A stretch of DNA of 64,000 bases from JBBQWS01 sp038210415 (lineage in GTDB: Bacteria; Actinomycetota; Actinomycetes; Prado026): NCBI GenBank assembly GCA_038210415.1, contig JBBQWS010000005.1:1-64000 (forward strand). The letters are read 5' to 3'. A program made the translations under genes and the position numbers. Shown here piece by piece: positions 35,521-43,376 of this stretch. The notes beneath the pieces were generated by a model that ran no database searches, had not been told where the DNA came from, and saw nothing but the letters and a program-made list of their open reading frames with translations. The stretch's first letter is position 1. Each line of letters starts with the position of its first letter.

Positions 35521-36539
35521 GTCAGCAGCCGAGCACCCTCGACCGCGCGGCTCTGCCACCAGGCCAGCTCGGCGTCCATGCCCCCGAAGGCTTTCTCCCA
35601 GCCGAATTGGACCAGCCCGCCGAGCAGGCTCAGGGCGAGCTGCCGGTCCCACCAGGGTTCGGTCGGCACTCCGCGGTCCTCGAGCGATGCACGGTACGCG
35701 GCGATCGAGTCCTCCTTGGTCTGTGGCAGCCGACGGCAGTTGATGGCGAGGTACCAAGCCAGGTCAGCCGTCCCCGCGCCGCGACCAGAGGTCTCCCAGT
35801 CGAAGATGACCGTGCGACCGTCCGCAGTGACGCCGAGGTTGTCGAGCTTGAAGTTCGCGTGCAGCAGAGTCTGCGGCGTGCTGGCGAGCGCGTCGATGAG
35901 GGGCGTCGGGTCGTGCACGAGCGGGACGACGACGGCCGCCGCCACCGGCGCGACCTGCTCGAGCAGCGGCCAGCCCTGCCCGACCAGACGCGGCACCAGC
36001 TGGTCGGAGCCGAGCGCCGCCTCAGCCGCCGCCATCGAGGGCGAGAGCTCGAGGTAGCGCCGGGTCGGCGTGACGATGTCGATCTCGGGTCCCCACTCCC
36101 AGAACCGCGCATGCAACGCTGCCATGTGGTCCAGGAACTGAAGATGGTGCTGCAGCGGCACCGGATCGTCCGAGACCGGGACCAGCGCATCGGTCACGTC
36201 GCGCATGAGCAGGGCTGTGACGTCCGGGCCTCCCGCCCTCCGGGCCCCTCTTCCCACCGCGATCACCGGCTGCTCGAAGCAGTCCGGTAGGTCGCGCAGC
36301 AGACCACGCCGCCACAACTCCAGAGCGGCACCGCCGTCGACGCCAGCTGCGCGCATCGTCCAGTCAGTCGTGCTGTCGAGGTACTTCACCACGAAGGTCG
36401 CACCCTCGATCGTCACCCGCTCGAGGTACGCGCCGGACTTCCCCGCACCGCCGACCATCGGCTCGCGTGCCGTGACACCGCCGAGCAGCTCGTCCAGCCC
36501 CACCACCAAGGTGGTCGGGCCCGGCTCAAGCGTGGGCAT
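35517..36539 (-). CDS. aminoglycoside-phosphotransferase-like protein with altered catalytic motif
   Basis: A 340-residue protein of the APH/choline-kinase-like fold. The ATP lysine is in FVVKYLDST (Lys52). The catalytic loop reads LLHANFKLDNLG (His227-Asn234), where Asn229 stands at the position of the usual catalytic Asp of HGDxxxxN. The metal-binding IFDWE (Asp247) is kept. Actinobacterial relatives with HGNxK.. loops are common, so the change may define a subfamily rather than loss of activity. It overlaps the NTF2-like gene upstream by 14 bp and the methyltransferase downstream by four, forming a tight operon. The substrate is unknown. Confidence 0.75.
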   Translation of the reverse strand: MPTLEPGPTTLVVGLDELLGGVTAREPMVGGAGKSGAYLERVTIEGATFVVKYLDSTTDWTMRAAGVDGGAALELWRRGLLRDLPDCFEQPVIAVGRGARRAGGPDVTALLMRDVTDALVPVSDDPVPLQHHLQFLDHMAALHARFWEWGPEIDIVTPTRRYLELSPSMAAAEAALGSDQLVPRLVGQGWPLLEQVAPVAAAVVVPLVHDPTPLIDALASTPQTLLHANFKLDNLGVTADGRTVIFDWETSGRGAGTADLAWYLAINCRRLPQTKEDSIAAYRASLEDRGVPTEPWWDRQLALSLLGGLVQFGWEKAFGGMDAELAWWQSRAVEGARLLT

Positions 36540-36933
36540 GGGCGTCCTCGGCCTCTTGTGCCGCCTGCATCTCGGCCAGCTTCGACGCCGGCCACCGGCC
36601 GCCGCAGAGCACGGAGTCCGACGTGATCCGCCCCCCTTCGACGGTCAGCACGTGCATGTGGTGTGCCGCGTGGGGGATGCCGTTCTCGACCCAGGTCAAC
36701 AGGTACTGCACGACCTCGCCGCCGTCGAACGGAACCCGGCGAAGCTCTTCGAACCGGCCCGGGTCGGCGAACCACGAGGCGTACTCCGCACGGATCGCCG
36801 TCGGGCCCTGCCGGCGGAACCGCCAGTTCGGGACAGTGGCATCGAGCACCGCATCCGACGACCACACCGAGCAGGACGCCATGGCGCCGCGTTCGACGGC
36901 GCTCAAGAACGTGTCGACGGGGGAATCGGACAT
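36526..36933 (-). CDS. NTF2-like / SnoaL-like protein
   Basis: A 135-residue NTF2-fold protein: N-terminal helix SPVDTFLSAVERGAMASCSVWSSDAVLDATVPNW, then sheet strands VVQYLLTWVENGIPHAAHHMHVLTVEGGRI. The ATG at 36933 follows GGAAG. The histidine cluster HAAHHMH might line a ligand pocket. It is coupled to the phosphotransferase-like gene (14-bp overlap). In this run of genes it probably handles the same unknown small molecule. Confidence 0.75.
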   Translation of the reverse strand: MSDSPVDTFLSAVERGAMASCSVWSSDAVLDATVPNWRFRRQGPTAIRAEYASWFADPGRFEELRRVPFDGGEVVQYLLTWVENGIPHAAHHMHVLTVEGGRITSDSVLCGGRWPASKLAEMQAAQEAEDAHAHA

Positions 36934-37048
36934 GCCGCTCACTTCCTTCGCCTTGGGCCCGAGCAGCCGGGTCGCTGCGAGGACGAGAGCCATGCTGCCG
37001 TCCCGACCTTGCAGCGAGATTGCACCCATGACCTGGCCCTTGGGAAGG

Positions 37049-37936
37049 TCACCGCCTGGTCGGTCGGGCCGCGCCGAGGAAGCGGTCGATGATCGCGTTC
37101 GTGTCGCGCGGAACGCGACAGTGTGGTTCGTGCCCGGACCCCTGCATGATCGCGAGCTCGGCCCCGCTGAGCCGGGCGAGCTCGACGCCCCGCGCGAGGG
37201 GAGTGATGGCGTCGTGGTCGCCGTGGATCACGAGCGCAGGGCAGGAAAGCGACGTGGCGTACGCGCGGGCCAGGTCGGCCGTCAGGTCGGCGCGACCGTC
37301 GCCGGCCGTGGCGAGCAGAACCTCCGCGTCGGTCTGCATGCCCATGGCGAAGAAGTGGTCGATCTCGTCCTGCGAGTCGACCTCGGTGAAGCACTGCGAG
37401 AAGAAGAATCGCAGGAAGTCCGGGAAGTCGCGTCGCCAGTAGCGACGGTTCCACCGTTTCCAGCCGGGGTGCTCAGCGAGCTCGTCGAAGAAGCTGCCGC
37501 TGGCGTCGACGCGCTCGGGGTGACCCGGCGCCAGCGGCACGTTGGGCGCGATGAAGACGGCGGCGCTGACCCGTTCTGGATGCTGCCCCGCCAGCGCAAG
37601 CGCCCACGCACCGCCCTGGGACGAGCCGAACACAGCGGCCCGCTCGACAGCACAGGCGTCGAGAACCGCCACGGCGTCGGCCGAGACCAACAGGTCGCCG
37701 TAGCAGGCCGGATCCGTCGGCCGGTCGGAACCCCCGTTGCCGAGCCCGTCGAACGTGATCACCCGGTGGTTGGGGGACAAGTGCTCCACCTGATGGCGCC
37801 AGAAGTCGCTGTGGACGATCGACCACGTCGGCAGCAGCAGCACCACGTCGTCGCCTCCGCCGAACTCCTCCCAGTGGATGCGTTGTCCGGCTCGCGTCAC
37901 GTCGCCGGACCGGGTGGGTTCCGCGCCGACGATCAC
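37049..37936 (-). CDS. alpha/beta hydrolase
   Basis: A 295-residue hydrolase. The nucleophile elbow is GSSQGG, the acid is in IHGDHDAITPLARG, and the His in GSGHEPHCRVP. The upstream element VVLLLPTWSIVHSDFWRHQ replaces the common HG motif of the oxyanion loop. The GTG at 37936 overlaps the previous stop (GTGA), which I prefer over the GTG 36 bases upstream that would cause a larger overlap. It belongs with the adjacent NTF2-like gene in one transcript. Confidence 0.8.
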   Translation of the reverse strand: MIVGAEPTRSGDVTRAGQRIHWEEFGGGDDVVLLLPTWSIVHSDFWRHQVEHLSPNHRVITFDGLGNGGSDRPTDPACYGDLLVSADAVAVLDACAVERAAVFGSSQGGAWALALAGQHPERVSAAVFIAPNVPLAPGHPERVDASGSFFDELAEHPGWKRWNRRYWRRDFPDFLRFFFSQCFTEVDSQDEIDHFFAMGMQTDAEVLLATAGDGRADLTADLARAYATSLSCPALVIHGDHDAITPLARGVELARLSGAELAIMQGSGHEPHCRVPRDTNAIIDRFLGAARPTRR

Positions 37937-38316
37937 GGTCGACGCTGCCACAGCGCGTTCACGATCAGCCAACGATCGGCGACGCGGGCCATCTGGAGGT
38001 GGTCGACGTAGGGCGTCGAGACCACGCGCACCGAGGCCATGTCCCCGGACACGTCGAGGATCGTCGTCTCGTAGGGCCGGTCGTAGCGTCGCCCGTATCC
38101 TTGTGCGGTCGCCGCGACCATGCTGTCGCGGGTCTCTGTGTCGAGGTCGCCTCCCGGCGCCGAACCACCCCGCTCCACCTCACGCTTGACCAGCTGCGGG
38201 TGAAGGCACCCGCTCATCCGCTCGCTGTCTCCGTCCAGCCACGACTCGATGTAGTCCGCCGCCGTCGCGAGGATGGCTCTTCGCTCAGTCGCGGCGCCGT
38301 CGCTCTGGTCGCTCAT
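37933..38316 (-). CDS. lumazine-binding/NTF2-like protein
   Basis: A 127-residue protein resembling the putative lumazine-binding NTF2-like group: an N-terminal helix with ILATAADYIESWLDGDSERMSGCLHPQLVKRE, then VAATAQGYGRRYDRPYETTILDVSGDMASVRVVSTPYVDHLQMARVADRWLIVNALW. The ATG at 38316 has GGGAGG seven bases upstream. The closing W at the sheet edge is typical. It is coupled to the hydrolase gene. Three NTF2-fold proteins occur in this window, two of them in this run. Confidence 0.75.
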   Translation of the reverse strand: MSDQSDGAATERRAILATAADYIESWLDGDSERMSGCLHPQLVKREVERGGSAPGGDLDTETRDSMVAATAQGYGRRYDRPYETTILDVSGDMASVRVVSTPYVDHLQMARVADRWLIVNALWQRRP

Positions 38317-38356
38317 CGAGGCACCTCCCGCTTGGGGTGTTGCTGACTGCACTCAC

Positions 38357-39328
38357 TCACTCGTTCGTGAGGACGACCTTGCCGAAGGCCGCACCCGACG
38401 CGAGGCGCTCGAACGCGACCCGGGCCTCGCGCAGCGCGAACGTCGAATCGACGAGCGGTCGCACGCCCTGGTCCGCGCACATCGCCGCGAGAGCGACGAG
38501 CTCGTCCCGAGTGCCCATCGTGGAGCCGACGACACTGAGCTGGAGGAAGAACACCCGGTTGAGGTCGGCCGGCGGGTTGGCTCCCGAGGTCGCGCCGGAC
38601 ACCACGATCCGACCACCGGGCTTCAGCGCCTTCAGCGAGTGGCTCCAGGTCGCCTCGCCCACGGTCTCCATCACCGCGTCGACCCGTTCGGGCAACCGCG
38701 CACCTGACTCGAACGCGGCGTCCGCGCCCAGCTCGAGCGCGTGCGCACGCTTGCCCTCGTCGCGGCTGGTGACCCACACCCGGAAGCCACCGACCTTCGC
38801 GAGCACGACGAGCGCGGTGGCGACTCCCCCGCCGGCGCCCTGGACGAGAACGGTGTCGCCGGACCGCAGGCCGGACCGGGTGAAGAGCATCCGGTACGCC
38901 GTGAGCCAAGCGGTGGGCAGGCACGCCGCCTCGGCCCACGACAGGACAGTCGGCTTCGGGACGAGGTTGCGCCGCGGCACGGCCACGCGCTCGGCGAGGG
39001 TGCCGTCATGGACCTCCGAGAGCAGCGAACGTCGTGGGTCGAGAGTCTCGTCGCCGCCGCCAGCATCCGGGTCTCCGATGACCGCGTGGACGATCACCTC
39101 GTTGCCATCCTCGTCGACACCCGCCGCGTCGCAGCCGAGGACCATGGGCAACCGTTCGGCGGAGATCCCGACCCCTTTGAGGGTCCACAGGTCGTGGTGG
39201 TTCAGCGCCGCCGCGCGCACCGCCACGGTCGTCCAGCCGTCCGGTGGCGTGGGGTCCGGCCGCTCGCCGAGGACGAGCCCGTCGAGAGGGGCGTCCGGGT
39301 GGATCGAGGCGGCAGTCAGAGCGAGCAT
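38357..39328 (-). CDS. zinc-binding-dehydrogenase family (MDR) oxidoreductase, quinone-oxidoreductase-like
   Basis: A 323-residue medium-chain reductase. The GroES-like part has VAVRAAALNHHDLWTLKG and MVLGCDAAGVDEDG, and the cofactor fold has LVQGAGGGVATALV with SRDEGKR downstream, suggesting NADP(H). No structural zinc cysteines are present, so it is probably a zinc-free quinone-reductase type. TAGGTT lies seven bases before the ATG, a leaderless arrangement. It follows the malic enzyme gene on the same strand after 28 bp but has its own promoter-like box. Confidence 0.87.
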   Translation of the reverse strand: MLALTAASIHPDAPLDGLVLGERPDPTPPDGWTTVAVRAAALNHHDLWTLKGVGISAERLPMVLGCDAAGVDEDGNEVIVHAVIGDPDAGGGDETLDPRRSLLSEVHDGTLAERVAVPRRNLVPKPTVLSWAEAACLPTAWLTAYRMLFTRSGLRSGDTVLVQGAGGGVATALVVLAKVGGFRVWVTSRDEGKRAHALELGADAAFESGARLPERVDAVMETVGEATWSHSLKALKPGGRIVVSGATSGANPPADLNRVFFLQLSVVGSTMGTRDELVALAAMCADQGVRPLVDSTFALREARVAFERLASGAAFGKVVLTNE

Positions 39329-39356
39329 GGCAGCCAACCTAGTGCGCTCCGGCCGG

Positions 39357-40547
39357 TCATCGCCGGGCGATGCCCTCGGCCCGTGCGGCCTTCGCTACCG
39401 CTGCCGCGACGGTCGGCGCGACGAAGGGGTCGAACACGCTGGGCACGACGTGGTCGGCGTCCAGGCGGTCGGCCACCACGTCGGCCAGTGCCATCGCCGC
39501 CGCGAGCTTCATCCCCTCGGTGATCCGGGTCGCCCCGACGGAGAGCGCACCCTTGAAGACCCCGGGGAAGGCGAGGACGTTGTTGATCTGGTTCGGGAAG
39601 TCGCTGCGCCCGGTGGCCACCACCGTGGCGTGGCGCCGGGCGACCGCTGGGTGCACCTCGGGCTCCGGGTTCGCCAGCGCGAAGACACAGGACTTGGGCG
39701 CCATCGACGCCACCGCCTCCTCGGACACCGTGCCTGCCGAGACACCGATGAACACGTCGGCGCCGCGCAGTGCCTCCTCGATCGAGCCGCTGGCGCCGCC
39801 AAGGTTGGTCGACTCGGCCAGCGACCGCTTGACGGCACCCAGGTCCGCGCGACCGAGGTGCACGATGCCCTTGCTGTCGCCGACCGCGATGTCGCCGATG
39901 CCGGCCCCGAGCAGCATCTGCGTGACCGCCACCCCAGCCGCCCCCGCGCCTGATACGACGACCCGAAGGTCACCCAGCTCGCGCCCGGTCACCCGAGCCG
40001 CATTGAGCAGCGCGGCCAGGACGACGATCGCGGTGCCGTGCTGGTCGTCGTGGAAGACGGGGATGTCGAGCAGCTCCTGCAACCGGCGCTCGATCTCGAA
40101 GCACCGGGGGGCGCTGATGTCTTCGAGGTTGATGCCCCCGAACGACGGCGCGATCCGGGCCACGGTCTCGACGATCTCGTCGGCATCCGTGGTGCTCAGA
40201 CAGATCGGGACAGCGTCGACACCGCCGAACTCCTTGAACAGCAACGCCTTCCCTTCCATAACCGGCAACGCCGCCACCGGCCCCAGGTCGCCAAGCCCGA
40301 GCACGGCCGTGCCATCGGTCACCACGGCCACCACGTTGGCGCGCCAGGTGTACTGGTCGGCGAGAGAGGGGTCGGCCGCGATGGCCGAGCACACGCGGCC
40401 GACCCCTGGGGTGTACGCGAGCGCCAGTCCCTCGCCGTCGCGCACCCGCAGCGTCGGCCGGATCTCGATCTTGCCGCCCTTGTGCAGGGGGAAGACGGGG
40501 TCGGACTGGAACGAGATCGGGGGCTCAGTGGTCACGTCGTGGGTCAC
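39357..40547 (-). CDS. malic enzyme (oxaloacetate-decarboxylating, short bacterial type)
   Basis: A 396-residue enzyme that converts malate to pyruvate and CO2 with NAD(P)+. Conserved regions are LALAYTPGVGRVC (catalytic Tyr), NVVAVVTDGTAVLGLGDLG, INLEDISAPRCFEIE (metal site) and FHDDQHGTAIVVLAALLNA. The cofactor fold is VVVSGAGAAGVAV. The length fits the stand-alone bacterial form without a phosphotransacetylase domain. TAAACT lies six bases before the GTG start, consistent with a leaderless message. It links to the nearby Kgd as central carbon metabolism, but no direct operon exists. Confidence 0.92.
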   Translation of the reverse strand: MTHDVTTEPPISFQSDPVFPLHKGGKIEIRPTLRVRDGEGLALAYTPGVGRVCSAIAADPSLADQYTWRANVVAVVTDGTAVLGLGDLGPVAALPVMEGKALLFKEFGGVDAVPICLSTTDADEIVETVARIAPSFGGINLEDISAPRCFEIERRLQELLDIPVFHDDQHGTAIVVLAALLNAARVTGRELGDLRVVVSGAGAAGVAVTQMLLGAGIGDIAVGDSKGIVHLGRADLGAVKRSLAESTNLGGASGSIEEALRGADVFIGVSAGTVSEEAVASMAPKSCVFALANPEPEVHPAVARRHATVVATGRSDFPNQINNVLAFPGVFKGALSVGATRITEGMKLAAAMALADVVADRLDADHVVPSVFDPFVAPTVAAAVAKAARAEGIARR

Positions 40548-40586
40548 GTCGTCAGTTTAGGGCCAGCCGGCCCCGCCGAAGCCGGC

Positions 40587-40883
40587 TCAGACCCGCCCTG
40601 ATGGCCAGACCCGCCACCGCAGCACCGCCACGACGTCCTGGTCGGCGACTGCGCCCAGCGCCCACGAGTCGACCCCCTCGGAGGGGTTGTCGCGCTCGAC
40701 CCACCAGCCATCGGGCTCACGGCGGGTCGCTCGTTTCACCGCCAACGGCCGTCCCGGGAACCGCACCACGACGAGGTCGCCGGGCCGTGGCAACCGGTCG
40801 TACGCCGCGAGCAGACGGTCGCCGTCGCAGAGCGTCGGCTCCATAGAGCGGCCGCGAACGACGACGACTCCGTACCGCCTCAA
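40587..40883 (-). CDS. sodX: nickel-superoxide dismutase maturation protease
   Basis: A 98-residue S26-type peptidase. The nucleophile is Ser13 in RGRSMEPTL, and the general base is Lys50 in LAVKRATR. It lacks membrane helices, unlike ordinary signal peptidases. Its position divergent from sodN marks it as the protease that removes the SodN propeptide so that the N-terminal His can bind nickel. The two starts are 84 bp apart. The C-terminal QDVVAVLRWRVWPSGRV matches the family. Confidence 0.9.
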   Translation of the reverse strand: MRRYGVVVVRGRSMEPTLCDGDRLLAAYDRLPRPGDLVVVRFPGRPLAVKRATRREPDGWWVERDNPSEGVDSWALGAVADQDVVAVLRWRVWPSGRV

Positions 40884-40967
40884 CCGCAGCCACCTCCAGG
40901 GGAAATACCGACCTGCGCGGAGTAGTGTCGATCACCCAACCACCTCGTCACGACAGAAGGGTCCACG

Positions 40968-41369
40968 ATGCGTATCGCCCTGCTCGCGCCGACCACCACG
41001 GTGAGCGCCCACTGCGACCTGCCCTGCGGTGTGTACGACCCGGCTCAGGCCAAGATCGAGGCCCAGTCGGTCAAGGCCTGCATGGAGAAGTACCACGGCA
41101 GCACCGACACCGACTTCAAGGCCCGCGCGGTCACCATCAAGGAAGAGCGCTCCGACCTGGTCAAGCACCACCTCTGGGTGCTCTGGACCGACTACTTCAA
41201 GGCGCCCCACTTCGAGAAGTACCCGCAGCTCAACGGCCTGTTCAACGAGGCCACGAAGCTCGCGGGTGCCGGCGGCACCAAGGGCACGACCGACGTGGCC
41301 GTCGCCGACCAGCTGCTCACCAAGATCGACGAGATCGCCGTGATCTTCTGGGAGACCAAGCAGGCGTAA
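40968..41369 (+). CDS. sodN: nickel superoxide dismutase
   Basis: A 133-residue precursor. A 14-residue propeptide (MRIALLAPTTTVSA) precedes the nickel-hook HCDLPCGVYDPAQA, whose His15, Cys16 and Cys20 bind nickel after cleavage. The rest is the four-helix bundle that assembles as a homohexamer. It converts superoxide to oxygen and hydrogen peroxide in the cytoplasm. GAAGGG lies seven bases before the ATG. In streptomycetes this gene is controlled by the nickel regulator Nur; I see no clear Nur box here. A GC-rich hairpin follows the gene. Confidence 0.96.
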   Translation: MRIALLAPTTTVSAHCDLPCGVYDPAQAKIEAQSVKACMEKYHGSTDTDFKARAVTIKEERSDLVKHHLWVLWTDYFKAPHFEKYPQLNGLFNEATKLAGAGGTKGTTDVAVADQLLTKIDEIAVIFWETKQA

Positions 41370-41404
41370 TTGGACTTCAGGGCTCTGAACTGCGGCGATG
41401 TTAT

Positions 41405-41445
41405 CCGGCGGGTGTTGTTGACAACGTTCTGGCAACACCTGCCGG
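41405..41445. terminator. bidirectional hairpin between sodN and the sortase gene
   Basis: CCGGCGGGTGTTG and CAACACCTGCCGG pair at 12 of 13 positions around a 15-nt loop. It lies in the 98-bp gap between the convergent sodN and sortase genes. No T run. Confidence 0.6.
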
Positions 41446-41467
41446 CAGCGTCGGCCTTGCGTAGTCG

Positions 41468-42049
41468 TCAGGGCCGCACGCCGACGAGCGACGCGAACAC
41501 CACGACGTTGTCACGGTAGTGGCCGGTGGTGAGGTCGATCGAACCGCCACAAGTGATCAGACGCAGCGCGGCATGGTCGGTGTCGCCGTAGACCAGCTTG
41601 GTGGGGAAGTCCCTCTTGGAGAACCGGCGGACGTCGTCAACGGCGAAGACGGCTACGCGCCCATCGGTTCGGTTCACCAGGACGGTGTCCTGCTTGCGTA
41701 GGTTGCCCAAGCGGTAGAAGACCGACGGCCCGTTCATGGAGTCCAGATGCCCGACGATGACCGCCGGTCCTAGGGTGCAACGGACTGTCCCGCCACCGCC
41801 GTTGCCGGAGCCCACGCACTGGTTCGAAGTCGCGGCGGTTACCGGCCGGGCGCCGGGGGTGTCGGCGCTGATGTTGTTCGTGATGTTGACGCGGCAGGTG
41901 ATCGGGTGCGCCGCGTCGTTGTCAGAGCCGTTGCACTGGTTCACCGAGGTGACCAGGCTGGTCGACCGGGAGACGAAGGTGCCGTTCCCGGAGGGCATGG
42001 CCCGAGCGAGCAGTCCGGACGCGTTGCGCGAAGCTCGTTCGATAGCCAT
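41468..42049 (-). CDS. chimeric class F-like sortase, truncated at the N-terminus
   Basis: A 193-residue protein. Residues 95-193 are the C-terminal part of an actinobacterial sortase with all three catalytic residues: His101 in VIVGHLDS, Cys167 in LRLITCGGS and Arg179 in HYRDNVVVFA. The usual N-terminal membrane anchor and first sortase strands are absent. In their place residues 30-94 carry two cysteine-containing repeats (SVNQCNGSDN...ITCRVNITN and SNQCVGSGNGGGGTVRCT) of the kind found in separate secreted actinobacterial proteins. The joint is near base 41770. There is no signal peptide and no good ribosome site. The gene looks like a recombination product and may be non-functional. Confidence 0.65.
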   Translation of the reverse strand: MAIERASRNASGLLARAMPSGNGTFVSRSTSLVTSVNQCNGSDNDAAHPITCRVNITNNISADTPGARPVTAATSNQCVGSGNGGGGTVRCTLGPAVIVGHLDSMNGPSVFYRLGNLRKQDTVLVNRTDGRVAVFAVDDVRRFSKRDFPTKLVYGDTDHAALRLITCGGSIDLTTGHYRDNVVVFASLVGVRP

Positions 42050-42114
42050 TCATAAGGCCACAACCGTTCCGTAGACAGGGGGTGGGGCGAGCGAATCCGG
42101 GCAGACCCCGCCGA

Positions 42115-42390
42115 TCAGAGGCCACCGTCACGAGCCTCCGGCCGGACGACCTGCGGCGGCGTCACGGTGATCGATCCGGCTACGGGGCTGTCGGCGGCCA
42201 CGGTCTGGGTCTGTACGAGGGTGCGTCGTCGGGGCACGAACACGACCATGGTCAGGATCAGCCCGAGGGCACCGGCTGCCATCAAGATCCAGCCGACCAC
42301 GTGAATGTCCAGACCCGCGACCGTCGCATGGACGGCGAACGTGAGAACAGCGCCGAGCGCGAGCAGGAAGATGCTGAAGCCGATACCCAT
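42115..42390 (-). CDS. DUF6458-type small membrane protein
   Basis: A 91-residue protein with two membrane helices (GFSIFLLALGAVLTFAV and VVGWILMAAGALGLILTMVVFV) separated by HATVAGLDIHV, then a basic stretch RRRTLVQTQT and a polar cytoplasmic tail. The pattern is that of DUF6458, common in actinobacteria and often stress- or envelope-associated. A 65-bp gap separates it from the sortase chimera. Function unknown. Confidence 0.75.
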   Translation of the reverse strand: MGIGFSIFLLALGAVLTFAVHATVAGLDIHVVGWILMAAGALGLILTMVVFVPRRRTLVQTQTVAADSPVAGSITVTPPQVVRPEARDGGL

Positions 42391-42487
42391 TGGTGCTCCT
42401 GTCGTCGAAGGCCAGCTCCGTCGGAGCGACCAGGTTCTTGATCGAGCGGATGCCTACTGTGGTGCTGGTGCTGGTGCGCTCGGTTGG

Positions 42488-42643
42488 TTACCAGTAGTGG
42501 CGTCGGCCACCCACTGCGCGACCGGCGCTTCCCAGGAGTAGGAGAACGATTCCTATGACGGCGAGGACGAGTCCGAGAGTCTCCAGGACGGGAATCTTGG
42601 CCAGCAGACCGACGATGAAGACGATGATGCCCAGGACAATCAC
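42488..42643 (-). CDS. DUF6131-type tiny membrane protein
   Basis: A 51-residue protein with two short hydrophobic segments (IVLGIIVFIVGLLAKIPV and LGLVLAVIGIVLLLLG) and the hallmark C-terminus GRAVGGRRHYW. The GTG at 42643 follows AGGAG by six bases. This matches the DUF6131 family, short membrane proteins of unknown function in actinobacteria. It lies between the DUF6458 gene and another two-helix membrane protein, all on the same strand, suggesting a small envelope-stress gene group. Confidence 0.8.
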   Translation of the reverse strand: MIVLGIIVFIVGLLAKIPVLETLGLVLAVIGIVLLLLGSAGRAVGGRRHYW

Positions 42644-42771
42644 GATGGCTCCTTCATGAACATTGGTTCGACTACCGGTTCGGGGTAGGCGTAGGGACGG
42701 TGCCGTTCAGGTCGACGCCGAGCAGGCCGATCGGCACGTTGGCCGGGGGGGCAGCCCACGGACCGGAGCCG

Positions 42772-43206
42772 TCATTCTTCGGACGAGCGCAGCGGCGCCC
42801 CGGCTGTCGACTGCGGACCCGCATCCACCGCAGGTGCTGCGGCCTCAGCCGGATTGTCGGCCTGAAGTCGATCGCCGCGCTCGACGTCGAGCTGCTGGTT
42901 GAGCCGGTCACGGTCCACGCGCATCGCCTCGGTCTCGCGCCGAGATCCCCGCAGCTCGCGCCGCGACCCACGAGAGGCCAGGCGCCGGCTGAAGGCACCG
43001 AGCAGCATGCTCAGGCCCAGCATGCCGAGCACGCCGACGGCGATGCCGAGCAGGAACAACTGGCCGGTCGACAGCCCGGTCAGGTGCTGACCGGCGATCG
43101 TGAAGCTGTCGCCTAAGGGATGGGCGCTGCCACTGTTGCTGACCACGCCGACCACTGCGACGGCGACGGCGACGATCAGGACGACCAGTCCGAGAAGGAC
43201 GATCAT
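42772..43206 (-). CDS. two-helix membrane protein with charged C-terminal coiled coil
   Basis: A 144-residue protein. Helix one is at 1-22 (IVLLGLVVLIVAVAVAVVGVV) and helix two near 47-70 (LFLLGIAVGVLGMLGLSMLLG), joined by SNSGSAHPLGDSFTIAGQHLTG. The tail (RRLASRGSRRELRGSRRETEAMRVDRDRLNQQLDVERG) is rich in Arg/Glu and likely coiled. GGAGG lies six bases before the ATG. It faces the TetR gene across a gap containing a palindrome pair, so it is the likely repressor target. The function is unknown. Confidence 0.75.
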   Translation of the reverse strand: MIVLLGLVVLIVAVAVAVVGVVSNSGSAHPLGDSFTIAGQHLTGLSTGQLFLLGIAVGVLGMLGLSMLLGAFSRRLASRGSRRELRGSRRETEAMRVDRDRLNQQLDVERGDRLQADNPAEAAAPAVDAGPQSTAGAPLRSSEE

Positions 43207-43249
43207 GACGTGCCTCCGAAGGTTTGCCGGTTTGAACCTTCACCGTATC

Positions 43250-43315
43250 TCTACGGCGTAGAACGAGTAGAGCAGGATCCTGCCCGCGAGTCAATGCGTA
43301 GGTCTACGCCGTCTG
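43250..43315. promoter_or_regulatory. probable TetR operators in a divergent promoter region
   Basis: TCTACGGCGTAGA (43250-43262) is a palindrome about a central G. A second site, TCTACGCCGTCTG (43303-43315), repeats its first ten bases in inverted sense with a degenerate end. Between them is the perfect palindrome GCAGGATCCTGC (43272-43283). The region separates the membrane-protein gene from the tetR gene. Confidence 0.6.
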
Positions 43316-43376
43316 TGTACGATGCAGGTCTCAGTCGGAGCCACGGTCGAGCACCGGTGCTGGGGAAGGAGCGGTG

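Noticed and set aside
40884..40967. A Nur (nickel) box in the sodX-sodN gap
   Set aside because: I looked for the tGCaa-N5-ttGCA pattern and found no convincing match.
42672..42771. A coding-like tail (PPANVPIGLLGVDLNGTVPTP) on the minus strand after the stop of the two-helix membrane protein
   Set aside because: It may be a frameshifted C-terminus, but without an alignment it cannot be told from chance, and the upstream stop gives a sensible protein.
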